From Allium sativum (taxonomy: Eukaryota; Streptophyta; Magnoliopsida; Asparagales; Amaryllidaceae): 64,000 nt of DNA. Below are positions 33,601 to 46,295 of this stretch, piece after piece. The notes below the pieces were generated by a model, which worked only from the letters and a program-made list of their open reading frames with translations, had not been told where the DNA came from and made no database searches. Every line of letters starts with the position of its first letter. Within the stretch, counting starts at the first letter, position 1. Made by a program: the position numbers and the translations under genes. The stretch covers positions 33,370,688-33,434,687 of the forward strand of contig JASFAX010000020.1 in assembly GCA_030737875.1 (NCBI GenBank), written 5' to 3'.

Positions 33601-34650
33601 GGCATAATCTCTAATAATCTTCCACTTGCACTAGAATCAATCAATAATTTATCATATACATATGAAGCTAGTGTGACTATTAAACTTTTGATGTGACAGA
33701 GTTAAAGTCAGTAAGTCCACAACATTACAATCTTTTGTAACTTTGCATATATGTTTATCTCTTTTGTGAATAATTTCTTACAAGAAATTTTATTTCTTAA
33801 ATATATGTTTGGATCGATGATGAGATCAAGGTTTTAGGCCTGAGTATTAGCCCCACTGTTGTCACAATGTAAATCATTGGATCAACAATGAGTTAAGTTC
33901 AATTATGAACTTCTTAACCCAAACATCTTATTTCCTAGAATCAGTATTTATTTCTTGTTTTAAACTAACATTATTCATAATAATTAATGTGTTATAACAT
34001 TAGAATTATTATGTCACTCCCACTCAATGTCTTGTCTGTACAAGGTTCAATGGTATTTTGTGGTTCCCAGGACATTTCAAATTTTATTTCATTTCCATCA
34101 GTATCCTAGAGACTTGCTCTTTTTAAAAGGATATCAATTCGAGCAATGAACATTTTTATAGAAATAATATCCTTTTACTTCTTTTGGATATTTCAAATTT
34201 TTTTTACCAGATTTGGATCCAATCATTTCAGAGGCAAGGCGTTCAACAAACGCTTCACATTCCAAACCTTTACAACAGACACAATAAGACGTTTCGTTGT
34301 TCATCTCTTATATAGCGTCTTCAAAATCGTTTTAGTCGGATTATAATTAAATTTAAACTGTTTTAAGGGATAATCCAAAAATTTATTGGAAGATCTACAT
34401 GACTCATCATCGATCGTACCATATCTTATATAGTGCGACTTCTCCTTTCAAACACACCATCCCAATATGGTGTTCTAGGTACTGTGAGTTGTGAAACAAT
34501 TTCACACTCATTTAGATAGTCATTAAATTATTAGCTTCAATATTCTCTCGATCTGTTCGAATAGCATTTATTTTCTATTAAAATTGGTTTTGAACTTCAA
34601 TTTTGAAATCTTTGAACATTTCAAAGGATTCTGATTTTTTTTATAAGATA
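33601..34650 (-). pseudogene. Ty1/copia relic (integrase region), heavily decayed
   Basis: No frame is open, but minus-strand translation around 34640-34400 gives KKSESFEMFKDFKIEVQNQF, then after stops MSVKLFHNSQYLEHHIGMV, recognisable from copia integrase (FKEFKxxVE, and the SRxxPQxNGVAE region replaced by a variant). The segment near 33615-33640 (cttccacttgcactagaatc) is also a phrase often seen in copia relics. This is inferred from partial resemblance. Confidence 0.5.
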
Positions 34651-34655
34651 CACAC

Positions 34656-34707
<52 letters not shown>

Positions 34708-34708
34708 T
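34656..34708. repeat. (CA)n followed by (TA)n microsatellite
   Basis: About 18 CA units run from about 34657 to 34694 and pass directly into about seven TA units. Simple sequence repeat, likely variable in length. Confidence 0.95.
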
Positions 34709-37700
34709 CTACTGAAATCATCAGCAAATGTTGAAAACCACTAAGTTTGGCAGTACTACTGGAAACCTGCCACACTTCCTTGTGTGTCCTTCCCGCTCGT
34801 CCACCCCTATGGATTTTGTGATCCCAAAGACTTCCTTTGCCCTAGAACAATATTTTTGAAGGCTTCGAGCAGACGTCTACTCAATTTTCTTCTACTTATG
34901 ACATTAGTACACCATCTTCTGTACATCAACCACTACCATTATTGTCGGCACCGTCACTACTTCTTTCTCCACACATCAAACTTTTTAATGAATCATTGAG
35001 TAATCTTGATATTTCAACATGTGAAGGTGTCAAAAATAAGCTTTAATTTGCATGTAGTTATATTATAGGTGTTTGGAGTTTAAAATTTGTAAAAACGAGG
35101 GATTTAGAGTTGCGGTCGGCTAAAATGAGGAGGAGGGGGAGGAGGAGACAGAACAGGAGACTGAAAGTGGTGGCGGAGAGTTAAGCTTATGAAAGTTATA
35201 ATGACGAATTCTTCGTTGTTATATATTTATAATTGGGAATGAAGATTTCATCATCATCATGATTATAATTTTATAAATTTCATCATCATAATCATAAATT
35301 TATAATGGTGATTGAAGATTTCATCATCATCATAGTTGGTACGGTCTTAATTATGTTGTTAACCTAAATTAAAAATATTAGGAATAGTTTCTAAATTATA
35401 TGTAAAAAATTGTTTCAACTTTAATGTATCTAAACTAGAATGCGAGGATTTAAATAGAAAAAAGTTAATTAATTAAGTGTACGATTGTAAATTAAATTGA
35501 TTTCGAAGTGAATATAAAAAGAAACTAGGTGGAATGGGGAGAGCTCATGTGAAATAAATAAGAGAGCATAAATTTTTTTAGTTGACTAGTTGAAGAATAG
35601 ATTCGTACTGATAACAATGTTCCAAATTGTAATGATGAGATTGTACAAAATTAGACGATTATGAAACTACTGGTAATTTTAGAGAAAATAACTTTTAAGT
35701 CTTCAACTTCAGTATCAAGGCCGAATCAGATGTAATCCGACCAAACCAGTGGACTGAGGTAACCATTGAGCATGGATTTTAAATTTTGGTTGTTTGTGTA
35801 TTCTGAAAATATTTAAGACACATTGACTACAGTTGCATTGCGAATGCTAGACTGGTAGTGGGGGCTAACTGAGACGGTGGAGGTGTTTATTTCAACATGT
35901 GTGCCTATAGTGCTGACGTATGGCCCAAAGAACCAATAACAATGGGTTGCATAACATAAAGGCAGCAGTTGGTAAGGCCATTCATTTAATTACTAAATCA
36001 TTTGTTCATGTGCTTTCTGTTGCAATCTGTTTAGCCAACCAAAACACATATATTTTCTCTTCTATACAAAAGAAAAATTCACTTTAGCCATGAACAATAT
36101 ATTTTGCTAAACTTATAAAAAGTTCTGCCATAGGATTAGCTGAACAAACCGAACCGAAGCAGGAATAGGAGACTAGATATGACTTCAACTTTGTGTGTTA
36201 AAATTAGCATTTAGGTCAAATCTTTGCTAGAATATTATGTTTGTCACTCAGTTCTCTATCTTTGTGTGCCTAACTGATAAAGAGATGTTAACATTGTACC
36301 AAAAAAGCATACTTGGAGAAAGCAAAATTAGAGGATAGTGCTACATCGACCGCCTTTTTTACGGATGGATTTGAGCGAAATTCAAAGCGGTTACCTCATC
36401 CAACGCATGATTTCACTTACACACTTTTTCACCTACTGATTTTCGGTCGTTCAAGCATTAGTGAAAATTAGGTACAAGAATATGATTGCTTCTACTAATT
36501 AAACTACAAACACGGAAAGGCATTGAAAATGCTTGTACTGTCTTGCACTCAAATAATTATTAAGAATAGTAGTCTACACCCTTATGAACGTACGAAATTC
36601 CAATCTCACCATGTGTATGCTAACTATAAATTTAATTTTTGTATAGTGCTGCTGCTGCCCTGACAAGCATATTAATTAACTGTACTTCATTAAGAATATT
36701 GGTTGCTAATAGCCTAATTTCAGATCATCTAAATCTATATTAGAAACAAAGAAATAAATTACTAGATGGTCATAATAATAATAATGACGATGACGATGAC
36801 CACGATGAAAGGAAGAAATAAATTATATTATATGAATACATACTATTTTTTTTTTTTAATTTTCAAAATATACATTTCAATTTATAAATTTATTAATTAG
36901 TATACTATGGAATCGTAAATTAGCACATTTCAATATACATAATGAACTGAAAAGCTATTATTAACCGATTGAAACATATTAAATTCTGACTTAAAAATTG
37001 TATTATAAACAAAACAAAATCTGAAATGCTATTGTTTCTTACATTCAAAAGTCGAAATAGATTGTATTCAAGTAACATTCCTATTATTTACTGTTAAGAT
37101 TAATAAGTAATAATCTTATTTAAGTATTAATGTATGCAAGTGCGAAAATAAGTTATCTTATATATTAATAGAAACGAATTAAGATTAAATTATTTTGCAT
37201 ATAATTATCACTTGAAACTGTCAGTTTTGCTTTCAAGAGAACTATCAGCTTTTAGTGGCTCTTAATTGGCTCTCCTTTTTGAGATGGACTAATGGAAATG
37301 GTTGTATATTTTTTGTTTCTCAAGTTCCTACCCTTCACAAGCATTGTTGATCCCTTTGGTTGTTGAAATTTGAAAGATCTCATGTCATATTGGATTGGTG
37401 GACAGTATGCAACATTCGGAAACTGAAGTAACGGCCATGCCTTCTATGTCTTAGTAATGATTCTTGCACATGTTTGCATTAGTGTATCTCCGTTGTAATG
37501 AAAAACATATCATTGGATCCACAGCCCCCTTATAAAGCATCTTAATGATGTCTCTGATTTTGATCATATGTTTCTATTTAAACAATTGAGTTATTAAAAA
37601 GGTGTTGAATATTTAATTAGGAACATATGTTGAAAATTATGGACTACACGAGAATATTTTGGTGTAACAAAAGTGAAGTGTTTCCCATTATACACAAAAT

Positions 37701-39789
37701 TAAACATATAAATTGTAAATTATTGGATTTCTTTGTCTGTACATAAAAATTTAAAAATCCAGTAATATAAATTTTTTATATCCAAATTTAGGTTAATATT
37801 TTGTATTCAGTTAGAATTGACCTTCCTTATGTAAGCGTGGGACTATGCATACAATGTTGAGTTCCCAACGTTTGGTTAGGCTATGCCCTCCATCCAGGAT
37901 CCAGCAAGGCCTAAACAGAAAATGTACTGTATGTAACATTGCATGAAAACTACTCAGTATGTTTATTGTTCAAGTTTCCAAGCAAGGCTTTCCTAAATTT
38001 CTTTCAGGCACTGAAACTCATAAAAATGTATGATGTAAGACGGGTAGTGTACTGGTAAATTTTTATTTGAACCGTAATTGGCAACATCTCCAAATTGCAC
38101 TATGGGTAATGATAGAATACGGACGCTAGTACCAAAAATGAGTATCTATAATAAACGCATGAAAGAGGCAGACGCTATGCACCAAAGTATGTTGTAGCTA
38201 GCTAGCATGCTTGTATTCCTATTTGATTGATAAACTTATTTCATTTTGATTAAAAAGTATTTTATACCAAGTCCAAATTTATCAACTTACTCATCTCAGT
38301 TAACTCTATTTCCTAAAACGATCATTTGCATGCGTGCTGATGACATGCATCTAATATGTGAATTATTTTTCTATAAATTGCATATATAACATATCCGAGA
38401 AAATTATTCAAACAAAATTTAGCCAGAATCTTGAAGTTATTTGTAGTTAGTCAGGGCTAGTAATGAATACTCGAAAAATATGAAATCTGTTTACATCTGC
38501 ATTCGAAGGACGGATAAATACCACATATTCAGAAAAACGGATGCAAATACCAATATAGACACATTCACATTCGAAAGATACTCAATTTTTTTTTAACCAT
38601 AGCTTAAGTTATGTGTATTTTAGTACAATGAAATATACTAACTTATTATTTTACTAATTTGAAATTATATATTATGCACACTGAGCACATATTAATTGCT
38701 CAAACCTATTTAGTATGATCATTTTTTTTACTATTCTTAGCACTTTAACAATCTATTGGATTGGAAAAAAATTGTACCAAAATAAAATTATTCAATATCC
38801 TTCTATATCCGTGGATTCAGATACTAAATATCCGAAAATGATTTCAGATGCATATGCAGATGCAGATACGACTCTATTTATTTGTAAGCATTCGTTGGCA
38901 GCCGTTTAACTTGATTTCTATTTTGTAACATATACTTTTCTTTTAGTTTCAATTTTACTCCTTGTCTATTAAATAACAGTAAAGCAGAACCTTTTAAAGC
39001 TCTCTTCTTAATTCTAAGAGTTTTCTTTCTTCTCCATAATTCTCTCCGGATATTTTATTTAATTACTTTATTACTTTACTATTTCACTCATCGTATTTTA
39101 CTTCTTCTGCCATTTCACATTTTGACATGGACATTTCATTAAACATTTATTAATTAACGACTAACTCATAACATTTTATATTTATGTCTACATAGTTAAA
39201 TTAATTACAAAACCAAAAATTTAAGTAATTTAAATAAATTTAATAAATTAAATTTTCTTTTAAATACCGAAAATGAAAAAAATATGCTTTTTTGGCTCTA
39301 AATGCCTACACTTTTAATTTTCTATAATAATATAAGTCTCTTTCAATTATTTTTTTAACATTTTACATTTAGTGTCATATTTTACAATTAATTACAAAAT
39401 ATTAAAACTATTTAAATAATTTTAGCAAACAATTATTCATTGATTCGTCTAATAAATCACATCTAGATTAACATATTCATATTGAAAAAGTCAAATATAT
39501 AAACACATCAATCACATAAAATAAGTTATTTTCATAACTAGCTATTGCAAGTTAAAAGTTGAACTCATTTACATCCATATATTTACCTTGCATTGCATTG
39601 TTATATTAATGCCAAACGGCTACATACGAAACACTACACAATGCCCCTTAACATCGTACATTTAATTTAATTATATGATGTTGAATTAAATCAATAAATT
39701 GTTGTTAATTCATTAAATTGACACTATGTGTGATGTTTTAAAATGTACACCATGTTCATATAAACAAAATTAGTAACATCATATTGTCT
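34709..39789. other. 5 kb AT-rich stretch without a recognised gene
   Basis: Only chance-length frames occur here (for example 34784-34999 and 38715-38909). Small structures seen: a purine-rich run at 35126-35175, repeated catcatcat/ttataaatt blocks at 35240-35335, an (aat)/(gac) run at 36773-36802, and gaagga/ggatgcaaatac words at 38500-38560 with roughly inverted counterparts (atatccg, gatgcatatgcagatgcag) at 38820-38870 that may be the ends of a decayed small element. No promoter, RNA gene or coding exon can be supported. Confidence 0.45.
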
Positions 39790-39804
39790 TTCAAATACAA
39801 AGTT

Positions 39805-41674
39805 TTTTTTTTTTTGGCAAAGCCGACCGGTTTTTAAGGTGACCGCAAACACCTTTTATTATTACCAATAATAAAATACATGAAGTACAGGTGACTGTGG
39901 TTAACAATCAGCTATTGGTTTTTAATGTGGACCATCCACAGAATACATATAAAATGAAGTACAGGAGCCTAGCAAATTAACTAAGACTACTATGCGCTGT
40001 CAGAGAACTAGTCTCCAACTGCATCGCCTGGTGAAACTTCTTGCACGGCCTCAGCAAAGTGGGTAGCCAGATCGAACAAGTAAAATGGAGAGGACTCAGA
40101 GTAAAGTTGTCATCTGTCCCAAGCTGTGTCATGAAGTAATTGCGCGTTATTCTTTCCATCTTCACCGTCCTTAGCTAGTATAAGGCCTTCGCCTTCAACT
40201 TGATACACTAACTTGCGTGCTGCATCTCCCTCATCAACTTGAATGTGATAAGTGCCCTAACTCAACTTATGCTTCATACCTGTGTTACTATGTGTCAGAA
40301 CCTTTTCTGTCTTGTCCCAACCGAAATTCTGGCATGTAGTCGGCACCTTTGCATCAGTTGGTGGAACTACAGGCTTGGGTTTGGGGACCCAAATCATAGG
40401 CGGAGCCCGTGGCAGAGGCACTTTCTCAGCCTGAATAGAGTCACTAGTGGCAGTACATTTCACCATAAAATGACCAAAGGATTTGCACACGCTACATATT
40501 TCTGGTTTCCATTTGTATGATACATCAACAAGATAAAGGTGATCTTCAATACAAACCTTCAACTGAGTTGGTAGCGGCTTATGTGGAGTGACTTCAATCA
40601 GTGCCCTTGAATAAATAAGATTTCTCCTGGCTACCGTGTTGGCGTCAAAACATTTGAGCTTGCCAATGTGGCATGCAAGCCAATTGAGCCCAATAAGAGA
40701 TTGGAGTGCTGATGGAACATTTTTGAATTGGGCCCACACAGGGATGGATAGGATCCGGTCTCTAGCTCTATCGACAGAAGCGTTCCATGGAGTGACTATG
40801 AATGGTTTTCCTTTGATAATTGTTGGTGCTGCTTCCAAGATTCTTTGCTTTTCCACAGTTGATGATAGTTTCAGGTAATACATACCATTAATAAGAGACA
40901 ACCTAAGCTGTCCATGCAAGCGCCAGGCACTACGACACGCCTCATGCATGTCAAAATTGGGAAGTTTGGAATCTAAAAAGAATCCAACGACGTAGTCTTT
41001 CCAAAAAACTTTAGCTTCATCGATAATCTCCTTAGGTGGGGCTGGACAGGATGAATGGTCAGGGATTGAGAAGTGGATAGGTTCATACTCTCCAGCAATG
41101 TGTGGAAGTGAAGCGAAAAGGGATTTCCAACATGGTGGTGTGGTTTTGGCATATTGTCGAACAGGAATCGAGCATTCCTGAGAACAATCGATACTGTTCA
41201 CTGTGGCATTCATTGTCGACACAACTACATTCTCGTCGTCTGGTTGTGGTTTACCGTTCACTACGTTATCATTTCCATTCTCTACAGTTACGAATTCAAC
41301 TTGATTTGCTTGTAGATTATTTGCTGCAAAAAGCAGCTGAGTAATTGCTGTTGCTTCACGTTTCTCAGTAGTAGAGGTAGCAAGTTACGGAATTTGAGGC
41401 ATCTCACGAATAAGCTGTTCAAGAGATTCAGCAGGAGCGAGGTTCACAGGAGATGAGGGCCCCGAAGGAAAGTCGTCTGATGGATCCAGATCGTGAGCGA
41501 TGGCAGCGCTTGAAAAATTGTAATGTCGACCAGATCTGGTATGGGAGGCAGGAGATCGTGAGCAAGCTAGCCTAGACTTGAGTTTTTTGCTCCGTACCAT
41601 TGACTGGCGGTGGTGGAGGAGGAAGAAGTACAGCAGGAAAAGGAATGGATTAGATGATGGGGAGGTTTTGACGA
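39805..41674 (-). mobile_element. L1-type LINE, ORF1-only non-autonomous copy, 1.87 kb
   Basis: The insertion is bounded by a perfect 15 bp target duplication, TTCAAATACAAAGTT, at 39790-39804 and 41675-41689. The element reads on the minus strand and ends in a poly(A) tail (T run at about 39803-39815 on the plus strand), the signature of target-primed reverse transcription. It contains an ORF1 with a zinc knuckle and about 450 bp of 3' sequence, but no endonuclease or reverse transcriptase. Because both duplications are intact, the missing ORF2 is not due to 5' truncation; the copy inserted in this form. It is either a stable ORF1-only family or an internally deleted copy. Confidence 0.88.
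40257..41600 (-). pseudogene. LINE ORF1 (DUF4283-like domain plus CCHC zinc knuckle), one premature stop
   Basis: The frame starts with Met at 41600 and runs in one phase to 40257; a single stop codon at 41385-41387 divides it into 71 codons and a larger part whose first Met is at 41261 (334 residues). The large part contains FWKDYVVGFFLDSKLPNFD, LRLSLINGMYYLKLSSTVEK and PFIVTPWNASVDRARDRI, typical of the DUF4283 domain found in plant LINE ORF1 and related proteins. Near its end lies CSVCKSFGHFMVKC, a CCHC knuckle. ORF1 proteins bind LINE RNA. With only one lesion in 448 codons the copy is young or was selected until recently. Initiation at 41261 could still yield most of the protein. Confidence 0.85.
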
Positions 41675-41689
41675 TTCAAATACAAAGTT

Positions 41690-41728
41690 AAATAAGTCAC
41701 ACAATTTAAATACTACATGTAACAAATA
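41690..41728. other. short spacer between the two LINE insertions
   Basis: About 40 bp of AT-rich target DNA separates the right duplication of the first LINE from the T run of the second. Confidence 0.5.
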
Positions 41729-44270
41729 ATTTTTTTTAAATGGGTAAACTGCCTCGTTAAAAACCTGTTTCGGTACTCAGTAGGTACTGATCAAGGAAAA
41801 AGAGTGTGGTGCTTTATTGATGATGTATTAATAAAAAAATGTACAAGAGTCTATGCATGGGCATGCAAAATACAAGTCACCATGTTGCCAATCCCATATT
41901 AAAAAAAGTAACGAAGACCAAAACAACAAACATGGAAAGCCACATACACATAACAGCCGATGAGTTTCCCAAATAAAATGCCAGGTTAGAAAAGGAAACT
42001 TCACTTCAACCCCTTATTAGCTGCCACCACCAAATCACTACTAGCGGCGACTAGAACTTCAAACGGATGCGAGGATTCAGCCACCATCTAAGAGATCGAT
42101 CCCTCATCTGTTCAATAAAGCTCGGTATCTAGTGTCACAGTCTCTTCTCCTTTTCGATTTCAGCATCAAGTACTTGATATCGTTCTCAATCAGAGTCCAT
42201 CTCCTAAATTTAACGGTATAAGTATTTTGATGGATTATCGAGCTTCGTTCCATCCATATGTGATAAATAACAGCGACAACATAGTAGAAGGCCACGTCTT
42301 GCTCAACATTCTTACCAGAAAACATGCTGTAGAGAAACTCCAGCTCGTTCATGATTTGGTACAGTCTGCTGTTAGAGCGTGGAAACCCAAGCTTTAATCT
42401 ACATCTGGTCCACAAGTAAGCAGTGTATGGGCATTAGAAGAAGAGATGGTCTCCCGATTCCTCTGGATAAGAGCATAAGGCGCAGGTAATTTCAACAACA
42501 TAACCCCAACTGGATATAGTGTCTTTCATACTGTGTCTGTTAAGTATTGCTTTATAAGCTTAAATCGACATCTTAGGGCTGTTTACGTAGTACCAAATGA
42601 TATTGCACCAGTTTGGTTTGCTATGGTGAGTTCGAGATAAATCCCATGCCGACTAAAAGGAGAATCCCTTCGTATTATGGGTCCAGCTCCGAAAATCATT
42701 ATCCTGATCCAGGTGAATTTTAACGTCAATTATTTTGTTCGAAACAATTCTTGTGATAGGCAGGTGGCTTGCATTTATCATACCATTCCGTATAATGCAA
42801 CTGACCTGCATATCCTCCCCACCAAAAATACTGAGATGATCCCAACATAAAATTTTTACCAAAATTTCATTATTTATCCAAGGATCGAACCACAGAGATG
42901 TAACTTGACCATTTACAATGCATCTATTAATGACTTTAAGCCACAATTTTCTATGTCTCAGAATAGTCTTCCACGTACAAGATGAGCTGTTATCCTCGTT
43001 CATGACCCAAAAAGATTTTTTTTTGGAACAATATCTCGTGCTCATCCACTTTTCCCATAGGCTCGACCCATTTATAAAATGCCAAAGTAACTTCAATCCT
43101 ACTGCAGATTTAGTCTCCTTGAAGTTGCGCAAGCCAACTCCCCCCTCAGCTTTTGGAGTACATAATGTATCCCAAGAAATTTTATGTTTTTTACTAGCCC
43201 AAATGAAGTTAGCGCAAAGCATATTTATTTTACTAATAGTTGCCTCAGGTAACTGACAAGTAAGAAACCAGTACATCACCATCATAGAAATCACCGAGCG
43301 ATTTAATTAAAATTTACCTGCCATCGATAGGAGCTTGCAGTTCCAGCTATACATACGTTTTCGTATTTAATCAAAAAGTTCGCCATAGTCTGAAAAATGT
43401 AGGTAGTTGTTAGATAAATGGACGCCAAGATATTTCACTGGATGTATACTTTCTTTCATGTCCAAGATCCGTAGAAATTGCAATTTATTCGACACCCCTT
43501 TGCTAAAAGACACTTTAGATTTTAGATTATTAATTTTCGGCCCAGATAAATCCCTCATCTTTCCAGAATATTTCTGATTTCTAGCGCACCATTTAAACTG
43601 GATTTACAGAAGATTATTAAATCGTCAGCGTAAATCAAATGCGTAATGTTTGGCTCTTGATTTTAAACGGGTTGGATACGATTGCCAATAGTAGCCTTAG
43701 TCATTAGAATAGAGAGGTATTCCATCACAACACAAAACAGATAAGGGGAGAGAGGGTCCCCTTTTCATAATCCTTTGTTACTAGTAATGAAGCCTGTAGG
43801 ACTGCCTTGTGCTAGGATCGAGAACGTAGGGGTTGATATACAATTTTTGATAGCATGAACTAGTCGACGGGGGAAACACGTCATATATAGCATGTGACAT
43901 ACAAATTTATTCACCCTGTCATATGCTTTTTGTAAGTCAATTTTAATGCAGACGTGATTACTTCCTTACTTATTGAAATGTCTGATTTATTCATGAGCTA
44001 GCATAATATTTTCTGCAATAAATCTTCCATGAATGAAAGCTGATTGATTTTCAGATATCAATATTTTGAGGTAAGGTTTAATTCTACTGCAAATGACTTT
44101 CGAAATGATTTTATAAATCATGTTACAGCATGAAATTTTTCTGTAATCGGCAATAGAAACAGTGTTTTATAGTTTAGGCACGAGTGTGATAAAAGTATGT
44201 TTGATACCCTTAGCGAGTTTACCTGTGTCAATAACTTCTTGAGTCTGATCCAATAGGCAATCTTATATTA
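41729..44270 (-). mobile_element. 5'-truncated L1-type LINE
   Basis: The 3' end on the minus strand is an A run (eight T at about 41731-41738 on the plus strand). The preceding bases (tttttaacgaggcagtttaccc on the minus strand) are of a kind common at plant LINE 3' ends. Coding similarity to ORF2 stops near 44270, inside the reverse transcriptase, so the copy is 5'-truncated. I could not find a convincing target duplication. Confidence 0.75.
42104..44270 (-). pseudogene. LINE ORF2 fragment: reverse transcriptase and zinc-binding C-terminus
   Basis: Read on the minus strand from 44270: KISCCNMIYKIISKVICSRI, SENQSAFIHGRFIAENIMLA, KIDLQKAYDRVN, a KGDPLSPYLF box (the usual arginine of RQGDPLSP is a stop) and IYADDLIIF with the catalytic YADD at 43621-43632. 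Frames 43558-43367, 43294-42653 and 42415-42104 share one phase and cover the post-RT region (INMLCANFIWASKKHKISWD, then WKTILRHRKLWLKVINRC). The final piece (AFYYVVAVIYHIWMERSSII) matches the zf-RVT-type end. Stops and at least one frameshift kill it. Confidence 0.88.
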
Positions 44271-45701
44271 CATATATATCTCAATTAATTCATAAATTGA
44301 CAAAAATAATTTCCATTTTAAATATCTGAATTTAAAATTTAATAGATAATTATTTGCTGAATCTCTTCAATTCTTTCGTGATATTTTATATATCAACCAT
44401 ATGTTTAAACTATTAATGAAATCTCAAATTCTAATTATTTAAATAATCTTAGAGAGTGTTTAATCTATTTTTCTAATAGCTCTTAAAAATATACGTCGAC
44501 TGTTAATGATATCTTTTGTCAACACCCGAACTAGGGTTGTCAGTGTGCATGCCTAGTAGTTCAATGGAAGACTGATCTAAAGGCCATTGAAATGTGACTT
44601 TGGATCATCAATTTTAACAAACTCCGCTTTTTCCTAGGTATCAAGACCTTATGTCCGATGATTAGTTACTATTCCCTTAAGGGGTGAGTATCATGCTCAC
44701 GAGACTACAAAGTCAATCATGACCTTGGGAGAAAGGCTTCACAAGCTAAACAAGGAGGACACCTTATGCAACAATCACCTTTAGATTCAGGACACAATGA
44801 TATATATTGTGCTAAGAGGAAACATGCTAATGCTCTGGAACACCCAGATTTTTCACATGCCATGACTCTTAACGACTTATATTATACTTCCACATCGACA
44901 CAGCCTAAAAAAGGACTTTGGTTGCATCAGTTGTCAAGTCACAAGCTTACAGCAAGCTCCCTTCCAGGGTATGGTTGCATTAGGCTCATTATGAAAGAGT
45001 AAGTCAGAAAATTCAAAAGCGGAAAATCCTTTGTTTTGCACATGACCTTTCCTCTTACGAAAGGACTGTATTTAACACTTTCACAAGAAAGGTTAGTGAT
45101 AACTCCATGTCTAATCATTATAAACACAACATGATTATAAAATCGAGAAACATTAAAGTCTCGGACTCCTCATTTTTATTTATTATGAATGTATTACAAG
45201 AATTGAAGATATCCCCAATTTGATTTAGAAATTAGGGTTTTCTCTTGAAGAAAAGATTATAAGATTGAGAAATAAAATTTTGGCATAAAAATGAGACCTC
45301 TAGGATCTTATTTATGAACAAATCGGGGCCCCTTTTGTCATTGGGCCAGTAGAAGCCCCTATTGGTCGCTTTTTCCTCCGGTTCCGGATTGTTTGGCTCT
45401 CGACCGCTCTTTTGGCTTTGCTAATTGCTTTTGGGGTGCCGATCTTGGCTCTCAGAAAGTTGGTATCGATTTTTAGACCATTTCTCTGACGTTATTTTAT
45501 CTTCTTTGTATCAGTACCAAGCTTGTTCGTATGGATACCTTTAAGAAAAGCTTTAGGGTTCTGACTATGGACTTCTTGTCATGAGCATTCGGTCTTGCCA
45601 TTAATTCTATGTGTAGTTTGCCTTTGTGATTCAAGTGCATTGTTTTGGGAAATGCCACTCCTTTCAACGTCGACACTAAGTGAATTAGTATGGATGAATT
45701 G
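44271..45701 (+). other. AT-rich spacer and possible LTR remnant
   Basis: 44271-44515 is AT-rich with nothing recognisable. At about 44518 the sequence tgtcaacacccgaactaggg looks like the start of a plant LTR, and non-coding, LTR-like sequence continues to 45701, where E begins. There is no matching second end, so the call is tentative. The short frames (44766-45002, 45497-45709) have no support. Confidence 0.3.
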
Positions 45702-46295
45702 TGTAACACCCCGTATTTTCTATAAATATTAAAATTAACAAATCTAAGAAAACTTAATTTTTAGAAGAAGAATGAAGGGAAATGGGTTATGCCATTGCGT
45801 TCATCTCGGAATTATGCTTGAGATAGAGTCTGAGTTTGCGTGGATCGGACTCCGTATGAAGAAGTTATGAAGTTCAGAAGATTTCAGGAATAAACAGAAA
45901 ATAATAATTAAATAATAAATCCAATTCAAAATTCAAAATTCGGATAGAACAGGCTGAGTGGGAAAATTCTCGCTCAGGGTGTTGACCCCCCTATAGGGGA
46001 GTCGACATAGGTTTTAACCCCCCTTTAGGGAGTCAACCCCTTTGAGATCTGCTTCTTGTGACGAATTTCTATAGTCCTAAGCTGATGTGGCCTTCTCTGA
46101 TTGGCCAATGACTAACTTATGAGGTGTTAGGGCTTACGTGTCGTGCTACGATTGGTTGGATGACACATCTCTTTGGCTTAATGGCTCTGATCTCTCCTAG
46201 ACTAATCTAAAGGCTAGAATTAATCCTATACATCTATATATATGTAGCCAAACCTAGACCCTAACCTCAAAACCCTAAGACTATGGTGTCATCAT
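45702..46295 (+). repeat. LTR start E, interrupted by element C
   Basis: It starts TGTAACACCCCGTATTTTC. At about 45796-45870 it has cattgcgttc, ctcggaatt, gcttgagatagagtc and gagtttgcg, shared with the first 130 bp of the D LTRs (51447-51500). It then diverges, so E and D are related but distinct families. It ends where the Tat-like element C starts; the rest lies beyond the window. GTCGAC or GTCAAC words within c/t-rich repeats occur at 45976-46040. Confidence 0.7.

Noticed and set aside
34784..34999. A 71-residue plus frame as a possible gene
   Set aside because: There is no similarity that I recognise, no neighbouring exons, and composition is as in surrounding DNA.
41729..44270. A target duplication for the second LINE
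   Set aside because: I compared sequence before the T run with that after 44270 and found only AT-rich chance similarity.
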